A stretch of 64,000 nt of DNA from Lepus europaeus (Eukaryota > Chordata > Mammalia > Lagomorpha > Leporidae), in the NCBI RefSeq assembly GCF_033115175.1, contig NC_084831.1, positions 78,191,502-78,255,501 on the forward strand. Direction: 5' to 3'. How positions within the stretch are numbered: position 1 is the stretch's first letter; each line of letters opens with the position of its first letter. Positions 24,225 to 35,226 of the stretch are shown piece by piece. A program made the translations under genes and the position numbers. The notes below the pieces were generated by a model. It searched no databases. It was given only the letters and a program-made list of their open reading frames with translations, and was not told the origin of the DNA.

Positions 24225-24312
24225 TGTGTTTCCAGTGCTTATTCCAGTGAGTGGCACACAGTTGTCCTCAGTACATGTTTGTGGATGGAGTACACGAAGG
24301 CTGAATGAAAGA
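24225..24312 (+). mobile_element. L2 LINE 3'-end fragment
   Basis: CTGCTGTGTTTCCAGTGCTT, GAGTGGCACACAGTTG and a GAATGAAAGAA-like end match the L2 tail. Confidence 0.6.
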
Positions 24313-24377
24313 AGGAGCAAAGGCAGCATTGAAATTCTTATCAGATTCTTTGAAAGGAAGAATTAAAGTCACATCAG

Positions 24378-24698
24378 GGCATGGGTGTTTGGCACAGCAG
24401 TTAAGGCGCCACTTGTGGTACTTACATCCCAATCACAGTGTCTGATTCAAGTCCACGTCCAATCCAGCTTCCTGCTAATGTGCATCCCGGAAGGCAGCAG
24501 GTGATGGCCCAAGCACATGGAGCCCCAGCAGCCACATGGGAGATCTGGATGGAGTTTTAGACTCTGGACTTGTCTGGTCCAGCCCTGGATGTTGCTGGCA
24601 TTTGGGGAGTGAATTAATGGATGGAAGATCTCCATGTATGAGTGTGTGTGTGTGTGTGTGAATGCATTTCAAATAAAAATGAAAAATAAATTTTAAAA
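24378..24698 (+). mobile_element. CSINE, plus strand
   Basis: GGCATGGGTGTTTGGCACAGC head, (TG)n at 24641-24660. TSD AGTCACATCAG / AGTTACATCAG at 24367-24377 and 24699-24709. Confidence 0.88.
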
Positions 24699-24780
24699 AG
24701 TTACATCAGAATCTGATGATTATCTTAAATATAGGTAATAGTAACTGCTTGTTATTCTCAGTGTAAAGTGTGGATTTTTT

Positions 24781-25117
24781 TTTAAAGATTTTATTTTATT
24801 TATTTGACAGGCAGAGTTACAGACAGTAAGAGAGAGACACACACACACAGAGAAAGGTACCTTCCTTCCATTGGTTCACTCTCCAAGTGGCCGCAATGGC
24901 CGGAGCTGCGCTGATCCAAAGCCAAGAGCCAGGTGCTTCCTCCTGGTCTCCCATGCGGGTGCAGGGGCCCAAGCACTTGGGCCATCCTCCACTGCACTCC
25001 CAGGCCACAGCAGAGAGATGGACTGGAAGAGGAGCAGCTGGGACTAGAACTGGCACCCATATGCGATGCTGGCACTGCAGGCAGAGGATTAACCTAGTGC
25101 ACCACAGCACTGGCCCC
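24781..25117 (-). mobile_element. CSINE, minus strand
   Basis: TSD AAGTGTGGATTTTTT / AAATGTGGATTTTTT at 24766-24780 and 25118-25132. Ends ACAGCACTGGCCCC. Confidence 0.92.
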
Positions 25118-25229
25118 AAATGTGGATTTTTTGAATTCAAAGAACCCCTGGGAGAAACCCACATATCTATTTCAGTCCTGACCTGGTGCTCTGAGTGGGC
25201 AAATTCTTGCATTCAATCATTTGCTCAAG

Positions 25230-25450
25230 GAACATTTATAAAGCATGTGCCAGGTACTGTGGTAGGCCTTGGAGATTGAGAAGGAGTGTGCAATGAACAT
25301 TTACTAAGTGCCCGGCCACAAATCATGACTTAAATGAGCTAACATACAGCCTTAAGTAGTAGATACCATTATTATATTATTTCACAGATGAGAAAACACA
25401 GAGGTCAGCAAGACCTGTTCAGTGGCCTCAAGAGGAGAGACATTATTTTG
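25230..25450 (-). mobile_element. MIR SINE, minus strand
   Basis: 'aaagcatgtgccaggtactg', 'taccattattatattatttc', 'acagatgagaaaacacagag' are the antisense MIR core. Confidence 0.75.
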
Positions 25451-25516
25451 AGGATTATATCAGATTTGTAGTACACTATTCTGAGGATTTCTTGTAAAGT
25501 CCCATGGGGACTGACT

Positions 25517-25546
25517 ATCTATTTATCTATCATCTATCTATCTACG
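25517..25546. repeat. Short (TATC)n microsatellite
   Basis: Imperfect TATCTATTTATCTATCATC run. Confidence 0.7.
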
Positions 25547-25559
25547 TCACTTGAGGTGC

Positions 25560-26440
25560 TGTCCCTGGTCACCTATATAAGTTTACCTACAGTTGTGTAA
25601 CAATATTACTACCCAATCAGAAGCTTAAAACAACATTTAATTTCTCTTAATTCTGGTGTGTTGGCAGTCAAGGCTTCTTTAGCTGGGTGCTGGGCTTCAT
25701 GGTCTTGTTTGTAAGCTGCTATCAATGTATGAGCTAGGGCTGGACTCTCACTCTTCAGCTCGCCTGGGGAGGGACACGCTTCCAAGCTCGTGTAGTTGTG
25801 GATTGCACTCAGTGCCTGTGGGCAGTAAACTGAGGGCTTTGGTTTCCTCCTGACTGCCAGCCCTTGACTGCCCTTAATTCCTTGCCTGTTGTTTCTCCAA
25901 CATGACAGTCGGCTCCTTCACAGCCAGCAGTGAAGGGACATTGCTATCTCGTAACACAATCCAGAAGGGACATCCTATCAGCTGCACTTTATATCTTTTT
26001 AAAGATTTATTTTTATTTTATTTGAAAGGTAGAGTTGAGGGGGGAGGGAGAGGGAGGAAGGGAGGGAGAGACAGAAACAGAGAAAGAAAGAGAGATATCT
26101 TCCATCTACTGGTTTACTCCCCAAATGGTTACAATGGCCAGGCTGACTGCAGGAGCCAGGAGCCTCTTCTGGGTTCCCCATGTGAGTGCAGGGGACCAAG
26201 TACTTGGGCCATCTTCCCCTGCTTTCCTAAGCCATCAGCAGGGAGCTGGATCAGAACTGGAGCAGCCAGGACTCCAACAAGCGCCCAGAGGAGATGCTGG
26301 CACCGCAGGCAGCCGCTTCAGTGTTATGCCACAATGCTGGCCCCTCAACTGCACTGTATTATATTTGCCAAAATAGTCACAGGTCTGTCCACGTTAGGGG
26401 AGAAAGGGTCTGACCAGCTTAGAAGCACAAGGAAATTTTA
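25560..26440 (-). mobile_element. Ancient dispersed repeat (unclassified) split by a CSINE
   Basis: 'agttgtgtaacaatattact', 'gcttaaaacaacatttaatt', 'ctccaacatgacagtcggct' and 'gggacatcctatcagctgc' match a widespread old mammalian repeat pattern. I cannot name the family with certainty. It resumes at 26349 after the SINE. Confidence 0.45.
25996..26344 (-). mobile_element. CSINE, minus strand
   Basis: TTTTTAAAGATTTATTTTTATTTT start, GGGAGGGAGAG purine run, ends CACAATGCTGGCCCC. Flanks CTGCACTTTATAT / CTGCACTGTATTATAT. Confidence 0.87.
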
Positions 26441-26539
26441 GGAACAGCAGCCACGCTTTAGAAAACCAATGATACAGGCATCAATGAATGGGGAAAACCA
26501 GAAATGGTTGCCACTTCAAAATAACCGTTCCCTGGCCTT

Positions 26540-26880
26540 CTCCATGGGAACAGGGTCAGTTCCTCAAACGAAATAAAAGGAATCGAGAAAAATCAAACGT
26601 CGGCCCGAATCCCACCGGCACTGCACCGTCTTGGGGAGGAGGGGCAGGCAGGAGCAGGAGACAAGCCTTGATGGGTTCTTGTTATCTGTTCCGTCACTAG
26701 AGGCCTGTGGACCGGGTGTCCTCCGTGTGCCAAGGAACACTCTGACTCAGAACAAAGGCACCTGCAGCGCGGTTCACGGCCCTCCGCGGCCCGGAGCACT
26801 GCATAGATCACCCTCACGGCGGCCGGACCCCGATTCACATCTGCTGACGCCTGCCCTGGCCCCAGCCCCGGCCCAAAGGG
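26540..26880. promoter_or_regulatory. CpG-rich patch in AT-rich surroundings
   Basis: Hand count gives roughly 20 CpG dinucleotides in about 330 bases, with clusters such as GCAGCGCGGTTCACGG and CCTCCGCGGCCCGG, while neighbouring intergenic DNA is CpG-poor. No open frame of note. It lies just below an ERV-like LTR end. It could be a small CpG island, or GC-rich retroelement or retrocopy remains. Confidence 0.45.
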
Positions 26881-27004
26881 TGGAATAACTAGAAAGTTTC
26901 CTCTGTGTTGTTTGTAATACATGTGAGCTTCTTGGTGTCCTCCAGTGGTCTTGGGAGTAGTACAAACTATTCACAGGTTAATGTTTTTGTTTGTTTGTTT
27001 GTTT

Positions 27005-27275
27005 TTCCCGCTGTAAAGCACACGAGAGTTTTATTGCAGGTCCGGGCCTGGACTCTCAGTCAACACCGACACAGCGGGTCTGAATTGAGAGCCCTGACCC
27101 TTCAGTTAACAGGGTTTTTATAGGGTTTTCAGAGACATTCTATACATCATGGTACCATTTAGCAAATCATCTCATCCTGTGGGAAATTCAAAGGACATCT
27201 CTTAGAATTGATTAGTGCATCCAATGGCGGGAACGGACCCACTAAAGGTGGTTGGATGGCTTTGGGGTTGATGCC
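27005..27275 (-). mobile_element. ERV-like LTR end (TATA box, R region, poly(A) signal), minus strand
   Basis: On the minus strand, CCTATAAAAACCCTG (TATA box, about 27114-27128) is followed about 75-90 bases later by GCAATAAAACTCTCGTGTGC, a poly(A) signal with the ACTCTCGTGTG motif of ERV LTR R regions, and then ACAGCGGG. The upstream part ends at a T15 run near 27277. Promoter then poly(A) order is what an LTR R region requires. No coding sequence is attached. Confidence 0.65.
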
Positions 27276-27904
27276 TTTTTTTTTTTTTTTAAAAGGCATT
27301 AATGTTGCTTTTTAAATATTAATATTCGATTTATTAAAGTAACAAATTAAGAAAACTAATTTTCCTGAAGCTTTTAAGGTGGACATCAATCTTACTGTTC
27401 CTTGTATATTGTACATATATATCCTGTTATCTTTTTAAAAACTATGCTAAGGGTCTTTGAATGGTATGATCTTATGTATAAGCTTAGCTAATGCAACATC
27501 CTCAAGCATTTTAAGTTACACTTACACATCAATTTATTTTATTTCTTTTCAAAAATTACTTCAATATTTTAAGTAAACTAATACAACCTTCCTGAGTATT
27601 CAAATAACACAGAACACCACCAGCCCATCAATTGTAAATAGGGTTAACCTTCATTTCTTTTAAATATGTCATACTGTAAATAAGCTTAGCAAAATTATAA
27701 TTTGAAAATCTAAATAAATTATTCACACATTATAAATTAGAATGTAAAGTCAGTTAATTCTACTATTAGGCCAAATTCTCTTAAGTTTTACAGGCATATG
27801 AGGTGCCAAATACTAATATATGACATTAATATGCAATGCATATACTTCCCTTAAACACATCCCTGCTTGAAGCTACATCAACTGGAGTTGAGCGGTGCTT
27901 CTCC
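27276..27904. other. AT-rich intergenic sequence, nothing recognised
   Basis: Long AT-rich stretch with no open frame and no recognised repeat. Confidence 0.35.
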
Positions 27905-28254
27905 ACCGTGTTAGCTTGTTAGGCTGCCATACAAGTCACCACTAACTGGGTGACTTGTTCTGGAGACTGGAAGTCTGAAATCAAAGTCTCAGCCAACCCC
28001 ACTCTCTCTCGAGTCTCTGAAGGAGAGTCTTTCCTTGCTTTTCCTGGCTTTGGGTGGCTGCTCAACATTCCATGGCTTCCTTGCTTGAGGCTGCATCACT
28101 TCGGTTCCTGCCTCCACCTTCACATCACTTTGCCCTCCACGTGTCTCCTTTTCTATCTCCTATAAAGACATTTGTCATTTGATTTAGGGCTCACTCAGGT
28201 ATTCCAGGATAATCTTATTTTAAGATCATTAGCTTTATTATATCTGCAAAATAT

Positions 28255-28558
28255 TCCTTTTTTAAAAAGATTTATTTTATTTATTTGAAAGGCAGAGGTG
28301 GTGGGGGGAGAGAGACAGAGAGAGCGCGCTTCCATCCACTGGTTCACTGGGCCAGGCTGGGGACAGGAGCCAGGAGCTTCTTCTGGGTCTCCCACATGGG
28401 TTCAGGGTCTCAAGCAGATATGCCATCTATCGCTGCTTTCCAAGGCCATTAGCAGGGAGCTAGATGGCAAGTAGAGCAGCCAAGTCTCGAACTGGTGTCC
28501 ATACAGGATGCTGGCATTATGGCCAGTGGCTTTACCTGCTACACCACAATGATGGCTC
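28255..28558 (-). mobile_element. CSINE, minus strand
   Basis: TTTTTTAAAAAGATTTATTTT to CCACAATGATGGCTCC, with a GTGGGGGGAGAGAG segment. Inserted in the MLT1-like LTR. Confidence 0.87.
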
Positions 28559-28620
28559 CAAAGATTCTTTTTTCAAATAAGGCAACAAGTTCCAGGGATT
28601 TAGGCATGGGTATATCTTTT

Positions 28621-28967
28621 TTTTTTGACAGGCAGAGTTAGACAGTTAGAGAGATAGAGATAGAGAGAAAGGTCTTCCTTTTTTCCATTGGTTCACCCCC
28701 CCCCCCCAAGTGGCCGCTATGGCCAGCGCGTTGCAGCTGGCGCGCTGTGCTGATCTGAAGCCAGGAGCCAGGTGCTTCCTCCTGGTCTCCCATGCAGGTG
28801 CAGGGCCCAAGCACTTGGGCCATCCTCCATTGCCTTCCCAGGCCACAGCAGAGAGATGGACTGGAAGAGGAGCAACTGGGACAGAATCTGGCACCCCGAC
28901 CGGGACTAGAACCCCGGGCGCTGGTGCCACAGGCAGAGGATTAGCTTAGTGAGCCGCGTCGCCGGCC
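28621..28967 (-). mobile_element. CSINE2, minus strand
   Basis: TSD CATGGGTATATCTTTT at 28605-28620 and from 28968. Contains a C11 run near 28697. Ends GCCGCGTCGCCGGCC. Confidence 0.92.
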
Positions 28968-29012
28968 CATGGGTATATCTTTTTAGGGGCCACTATTCAA
29001 CCCACAGAAGCG

Positions 29013-29549
29013 CTGTCCTTCCAATGAGTCATGGGAACACCCAGAGGTGGTGCTTGGGACACTACTTGCCTTCCCAGCAACAACACTTCTGGGATTTGCT
29101 AAATTCTATTTTAAGCAGTTTTGGCAGCGCTCTTCACATGAGGCTGTCTCATAGTCCATGTCCCCAAGTTCACATTTAAATTGAATTTTCCTATCTCCTC
29201 ACAGAGTCCATACCTACTACCCCCAACAAAGCTGGACCACATACTTCATTTGATCATTTATAACTACTTAACATATTCAAATATATTGTTTGGATATCTC
29301 TACAGATATTTGAGCTTTGAACTTGACAAAACTCTGTATCTTTTTCATTTCCTTCCAATCTATTAGAATGATCAATTTTGAGGGTTATTAAAATGGTATC
29401 CAATTTAGTCTGACATCTGTCTTATGGCTTCGTCTGACTGGTGAGTCACATTTCTGAGGTCTTTCCACCAACAGTTTCAATCAGTGGCTAGGAATTTCTC
29501 AGGGCTTTGGAAAAAACTGTTGAAAAAGGAATCTTAAAGGACCAATTCT
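29013..29549. other. Intergenic sequence, nothing recognised
   Basis: No gene or clear repeat. Confidence 0.35.
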
Positions 29550-29880
29550 GGGGCTGGCGCTGTGGCTCACTTGGTTAATCCTCTGCCTGCAGCACTGGCA
29601 TCCCATATGGGCGCCGGGTTCTAATCCCAGTTGCTCCTCTTCCTGTCTAGCTCTCTGCTGTGGCCCAAGAAGGCAGTGGGGGATGGTCCAAGTCCTTGGG
29701 CTCTGCACCCACATGGGAGACCAGGAAGAAGCACCTGGTTCCTGGCTTCGGACTGGTGCAGCGCCGGCGGTGGTGGCCATCTGGGGAGTGAACCAACGGA
29801 AGGAAGATCTTTCTCTCTGTCTCTCTCTCTCTCTCACTGTCTATAACTCTACCTGTCAAAAAAATAAAAAACCCCTTTGA
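29550..29880 (+). mobile_element. CSINE2, plus strand
   Basis: GGGGCTGGCGCTGTGGCTCAC to CTACCTGTCAAAAAAATAAAA. Flanks GGACCAATTCT / GAACCAATGCT. Confidence 0.9.
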
Positions 29881-30114
29881 AAAAAGAACCAATGCTGATA
29901 ATAAGACTTTGCCTAAAGGAGGTAAAATTATAGAGTTGTTAAGAAACTCATGCATTTATACACACATATACATACAAATGTGTGTACTTTGGGGCTCAGG
30001 AAAATCCCTTAAGCTTTCTGAATTGGGGTACTCCTGTTTTCACAATGGAGGTGAAAACCACACCAACTTACTTTACTGAGTTGCAACATTGCTACAATTT
30101 GCAAGTGGTTTGTC

Positions 30115-30817
30115 TCCAGGGCTCATGTGTTAGTCCCCCAGTGTGTGGTATTGGGAGACAGTGTGGAATATTCCAGTGGTGGGCTTAGCAGGATGTAGTT
30201 AGATCATTGAAGGGATTGCCTTTAGAAAAAACGATGTAGTTCTTGTGGGAGCCTGGTTCATTCTTGAGGGAGCATTGTTCTAAAGCAGGAAGACTGCCTT
30301 TTCCCAGTCTCTCTCTGACTCATCATGTATGTGATCTTCACCTTCCCCGTCTGCTCCCACTTCAGTGATGAGATCTTCTGTGGGACCCTCAACAGTTGAG
30401 TAGAAGCTAGAACCATGCTTTTGAACCACCAGAACTGTGAGCTAAAGAGGCCTCTTTTCTTTTTTTTAAATAAAGGTTTATTCCATTTATTTAAAAGACA
30501 GAATTACAGGAAGAAGTAGAGACAGAAACAGAGATATTCCATCTGCTGGTTCACTCTCCAAATGGCTGCAACAGCAGCTGAGCCAATCCAAAGCCAGGAG
30601 CTCCTTCCATGTCACCCACATGGGTGCAGGAGCCCAAGGACTTGGGCCATCTTCTGCTGCTTTCCTAGATGCATTAGTAGGGATCTGGATCGGAAGTGCA
30701 GCAGCTGGGACTGGAACTGTGCCCATATGGGATGCTGGCATTTCAGATCTTGTGCTGCACCACAGCTCCAGCCCCTAGCCTCTTTTCTTTATGAAGCACC
30801 CAACCTCAGGTATTTGT

Positions 30818-30820
<3 letters not shown>
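30115..30820 (+). mobile_element. MaLR LTR (MST/THE1-like), plus strand, split by a CSINE
   Basis: 'ctcatgtgttagtcccccag', 'agtgatgagatcttctgtgg', 'accaccagaactgtgagcta', 'aagaggcctcttttcttt', then after the SINE 'acctcaggtatttgttatt' match the 3' half of MaLR LTRs. Confidence 0.7.
30463..30777 (-). mobile_element. CSINE, minus strand
   Basis: TSD GCCTCTTTTCTTT at 30450-30462 and 30778-30790. Confidence 0.9.

Positions 30821-30821
<1 letters not shown>

Positions 30822-30859
<38 letters not shown>
30822..30859 (+). repeat. Uninterrupted A38 tract
   Basis: Thirty-eight consecutive A residues directly upstream of a plus-strand CSINE head. Confidence 0.95.
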
Positions 30860-30860
<1 letters not shown>

Positions 30861-30863
<3 letters not shown>

Positions 30864-31203
30864 TGGCTGGCGCCGCGGCTCACTAGGCTAATCCTCCACC
30901 TGCAGCACCAGTACCCCGGGTTCTAGTCCCGGTGGGGGTGCCGGATTCTGTCCCGGTTGCTCCTCTTCCAGTCCAGCTCTCTGCTGTGGCCTGGGAAGGC
31001 AGTGGAGGATGGCCCAAGTGCTTGAGCCCTGCACCTGCATGGGAGACCAGGAGGAAGCACCTGGCTCCTGGCTTCCGATCGGTGCAGCGCTCCGGCCGTA
31101 GCGGCCATTTAGGGGGTGAACCAATGGAAAAAAGGAAGACCCTTCTCTCTGTCTCTCTCTCTCACTGTCTAACTCTGCCTGCCCACCCCCCCCCCAAAAA
31201 AAA
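30861..31203 (+). mobile_element. CSINE2, plus strand
   Basis: GGCTGGCTGGCGCCGCGGCTC to CTCTGCCTGCCCACC plus C10 and A8. The A tract lies at its head rather than its tail. Confidence 0.9.
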
Positions 31204-31457
31204 GAGCTAATACATGAGAACTGCAAGAGATGGTGCACACTGAGTGCTTCCTACAGTGCCCAGCTTATGAAAAGCACCCAAAAGATGTTAGGGATTGGGA
31301 AACTAGAATTTGTGTGTCTTGTAATCATTTAGAAGAGTGTTTGATTCCCATGCTTCATTATTAAGGACTACATGGACATAGATTTGACATAAGGAAGCAC
31401 AGCATTGTGCATTTAAAAATATACTAAAATATATTACATGTTCTTTTTTATAAAAAA

Positions 31458-31463
31458 AACTAT

Positions 31464-31494
<31 letters not shown>

Positions 31495-31655
31495 TTTGAA
31501 AGGAAGAGTTGTAGAGAGCCAGAGGCAAAAGCAGAGGGAGAGAGAAGCCTTCCATCTGCTGGTTCACTCCCCAAATGGCTGCAATGGCGGGGCTTGGGTC
31601 AGGCCTAAGCCAGGAACCTGAAACTCCATCCAGGTCTCCATCCAAGTCTCTCTTT
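31458..31655 (-). mobile_element. Truncated CSINE, minus strand
   Basis: (TTTA)n run 31462-31497, TTTGAAAGGAAGAGTTG, then the body to about TCCAGGTCTCC. The tRNA-like head is missing. Confidence 0.8.
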
Positions 31656-31799
31656 GTGTGTGTGTCACACACATACAAAAAGAACCCAAGGAAACATAGA
31701 TATATGTTCAGTACTTTGTGGTTATGGCAATGTAGGTATAGGTACAAGCATAAACTCATCCAAAGGTATACAATGCGTATGCAATTTCTGTGTATCAAT

Positions 31800-31886
31800 T
31801 ATGAGGGGACTTCAAAAAGTTTGTGGAAAATGTGCATGACCTTTTAATATTCCAACTTATGACAAACTTTTTGTAGTACCCACACA
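31800..31886. mobile_element. Short mariner-like MITE with terminal inverted repeats
   Basis: Left end AGGGGACTTCAAAAAGTTTG, right end CAAACTTTTTGTAGTACCC, in inverted orientation, about 85 bp overall. Shares its ends with the element at 52918-53395. Family name uncertain. Confidence 0.65.
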
Positions 31887-31977
31887 TATCTCCTTATAAA
31901 GAATATTTCCAATATTAAAAGGAGGTTCCTCCATGCATATTTTACATTCATTTTTATTCATAAATAAAATATTTATA

Positions 31978-32960
31978 ATATTTATGAGTGCTTACTGTCT
32001 GCCAGGCAGTGTTCTAAGCGGGCTAGATCACTGAACAAAACAGGCAACCGTGGAATTTCAGTTCTCGTGCAGGGGAGAATCTCAGAAGCTTTAGATAAGA
32101 ACTAGGAATAAAACACGGTGCAGGGGAGGGGAAGGGCAGAGCTAGGGGTGGAATGGGTTGCAGTTTCAACAGGATAGGCCAGGTCTCATGGGGGAATCAT
32201 TTGAGTGGAGACTTGCAGGAGGTGAGGGAGTGAACCACACACAGAGACACAGGGAGACAACACTTCAGGCAGAGAACCAACAGTGCAATGACCTGAGGTG
32301 GGAGCAGCCCTGACTTGTTCAAGGACAAGCAAAAAGACTATGTAACTCAGTGGTGTGAGCAAGGGGAAAGTGGGAGAAGAGGGAGCGAGGTGACACAGCC
32401 AGATCACAAAGTCCTTGACCTCACTGGAATAAGACAACAGGCCAGGAGTAGCATGACTGGACTTTAATTTCAAAAGGACCACTCTGGCTGAGTGGAGAGA
32501 GCAGACTGTAGAAAGGGAAGTGTGGAAACCGAGAGACCAATCCCCGGATGTGTAGGTCTTCAGGGAAGAGATGAAAGTGGCTCGGACCTGGAAGTGGTGT
32601 GGGAGGTGGAACACGCGATCAAATTCCACTTTTGTATTGAAAAGAGGCAAGGCAGCTTGTTGACTGATTGGATGTGGAGGGGAGACTTCAGATTTTTGAC
32701 CTGCAAACCTGCAGGACTGTTACCAGCAACAGAAACAGGTAGGGCTGTGAGTGGAGCAGGTGGGATGGGCTGTATATTGCACATGCAAACGGAGTTTTCC
32801 ACACCTGTCTGGAGTTTGAGAGGGTCTTGGCTGTAGGTATAATTTGGGAGTTGTCAGCATTGACATGGAATGTAGAGCCATGTTCCTGGATGAAGTCACT
32901 GAGATACAGGGAAGATGCAGAAGGTGACTGGACGCAGGTGGAATCCTCCAACATTTAGAA
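31978..32960 (-). mobile_element. Long L2-type LINE relic, minus strand
   Basis: In order: 'ctgtctgccaggcagtgttc', 'actgaacaaaacaggcaacc', 'tttgagtggagacttgcagg', 'gaccactctggctgagtgga', 'gtataatttgggagttgtca'. This is the antisense of an L2-type LINE from 3' UTR into the reverse-transcriptase region. About 1 kb, much longer than usual L2 scraps. Frames broken. Confidence 0.7.
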
Positions 32961-33302
32961 TCCAGATAAAAAAGCAAAACCAGTAAGAGACCTGGAAGGG
33001 ACAACCAAGAGATTGTGGTCCCTGGAAGCCAAGAAGCTGTATTCTCTATGGGGCTGGAGTCTGCCTTTCACTTTCTGGGCCTATTCTCATGTCAGGGTGA
33101 CAATGAGCCCCTTATCAGTCCAGGTGGCACCTGTTGTAATCCTCCCAGTCACCCCAACTCTTCCTCTCCAGCTCAGTGTCTTTTGCCTTTCTGCATAGAT
33201 TTCTGTGCAGAATCAAATGGGTTTTAATTGTTTTAAAATAACTAATGGACATAGAAGTCCAAGAATGTGATTCAGGATAGCAGCACTTTTCAGAAAGTAT
33301 AC
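32961..33302. other. Intergenic sequence, nothing recognised
   Basis: Short interval between repeats without features. Confidence 0.3.
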
Positions 33303-33569
33303 CTGTAAGGGTAGCTGTTTGGCACAGCGGTTAAGATGTTGCTTGGGACACCTGCATCCCATAGTGCAGTGCCTAGAGTTAAGTCCCAGATCTGCTTCTG
33401 ATTCCAGCTTCCTGCCAATGCCCACCTTGGGAGCTAGCAGATGATGGCTCAAGTGGTTGGGTCCTTGCCACCCATTTGGGACACCCAGTTTGAGTTCTGG
33501 GCTCCTGGCTTCAGCCTGACCTAGCTATGGATATTGCAGGCATTTGAGAGTGAACCAGCAGGTAGAAGA

Positions 33570-33619
<50 letters not shown>

Positions 33620-33633
33620 TCCCTCTCCCTCTC

Positions 33634-33665
<32 letters not shown>

Positions 33666-33690
33666 CAAATAAAATGAAAATAAGTAACAA
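33303..33690 (+). mobile_element. CSINE, plus strand, with expanded CT region
   Basis: GGGTAGCTGTTTGGCACAGC head, tail TTTCAAATAAAATGAAAATAAG. The normal CT-rich segment has expanded into the microsatellite at 33574-33662. Confidence 0.85.
33574..33662. repeat. (CT)n then (CCCTCT)n microsatellite
   Basis: About 20 CT units followed by seven to eight CCCTCT hexamers. The complementary strand is a pure purine tract with GGG triplets every six bases. Confidence 0.95.
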
Positions 33691-35226
33691 TAAAAAGTAT
33701 GTCTGTAACCCATTTATATAATCTATATAAAACATGCACAACACATTGAAATGCCCTTGCAGTTATAAGATTTCAGAAAAATTCTAATTGGCTCCATAGC
33801 AACAATGAATTTTATAGCTTACCCTGTACAATGTACAAAGGCAATCCCAATGGCACGTTTGATAGACAACCTGATGAGAGGCTTACTTGTGCATTTTAGA
33901 CAGAGTGGGCAGTCACTGAGTAGGTAGCCCACTCTGTCCCCTGAAAATCTACTGGAAGAGGCTTAGTCACAAGCAAGAGCTCCTTTTGAGCTCAGGATCC
34001 ATGTTACTTCCCTCAGAATCTTTCTCATTACCTTAGTACCAGCATGCTGTCTGGCCCAGGGTGGGTACTACATGAATGTTTGCTCAGTGACTCATTGAAT
34101 AGTGTATGCTGCATCACTGAATGCCTTGAAACAAGATTTTCTTTTTCAAAATAAAAAACAGTTAAAAATTTTGATTAACATGTAATTTCTGTGCATTTTA
34201 TATTTCAACACATGTATAGTGTATAAACTGATCAGCTAGGCAATTAACGTTTTCATTTCCTTACCTTTTCTTTATATTTGGAGGCTACCCACTTCTCTCC
34301 TCTAGTTATTTATTTGGCATGTAAAAAAATAATTTTTTGGATAGAAACTGAAACTCAGACAAGCTAAACAATTATACTTAGAAGCTGCCTTTTATGTTGA
34401 ATCTATTGCAACTTTTTGATTGGATCATTTGTGGTTCTTTTTTTCCTGTAACATAAAACTCAAAAGTGAATTTATTTTGTGCCCAAGGACAGGCGATATA
34501 CTCTTCAACTTATCTGAACCATATGTATTTCCAAAAAGAGTAACTAGAGAGAGAGAAGGGAGCTGCAACTGTCTAACCAGCAGTACTGCTGAGGATGGAT
34601 ACTAGTTCACTTTGCAAATACTGCCCTCTACCATTTTTGCTGCAATTTAAAGAATTATTATTTACCATATTATCAAAGTTGCTTTTTGAAAAAAGACTCT
34701 GTGAGAAAGCAAGAAAATAAGTGTCATCACTGAGCATATTACACAGGTGCATGTGAGAAACTGTATCTATGGGCCAAAGGGGCATAAAACAGTTACTCTG
34801 CAAATCAATCAAACCATTTCCAAGATCAGCCACCTTATTGGATGCATAACCAACAGTCTACCTACGGTCTCTTTCAGCGAAGGAAGCAGGGGAGATAAAG
34901 AATCACTTTGTCAGCATGTTCTAGTTTTTCATATGATTCTTAGCTGTCTTTAGAATTTTTTTTTTCAGCACTCAGACGGACAGCTATAAAATTGATTGGC
35001 TTGAAAGCCAAATAAAATAAAACACAGTAGCCCACTTTATCACTTAATACTCGCTATATATTATGAGCAGTGCTGTGTTGGGATATCGACCCTGAGATTA
35101 AAGCTGGAGAAATACAGATTCTGAGATTTTGTGGACACATAAAGCTCCCATGCCATGGTGACAGATGATAATGAGCTTATACTCAAAGACTATTTTTTAC
35201 CTCAGTGGAGCCCAACAGCTGTCTCT
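33691..35226. other. Intergenic sequence with an L2 scrap
   Basis: An L2 3'-end fragment lies at about 33985-34090 ('ttcctcagaa'-like, CTGTCTGGCCCAGGG, TTGCTCAGTGACTCATTGAA). The rest, about 1.4 kb, has no recognised gene or repeat. Confidence 0.4.

Larger units (their letters stand above)
27905..29012 (-). mobile_element. MLT1-type MaLR LTR, minus strand, split by two CSINEs
   Basis: 'gttaggctgccatacaagtc', 'ggagactggaagtctgaaat', 'attccaggataatcttattt', 'caacaagttccagggattta', 'aggggccactattcaaccca' follow the antisense order of MLT1 LTRs. Confidence 0.7.

Noticed and set aside
25902..26441. 179-codon plus-strand open frame
   Set aside because: Spans a minus-strand CSINE and an old repeat. 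The peptide is the usual antisense-SINE translation found at many places in the window.
33574..33662. Regularly spaced short repeats that could suggest a CRISPR-like array
   Set aside because: Simple CT and CCCTCT microsatellite without unique spacers, in a mammalian genome.
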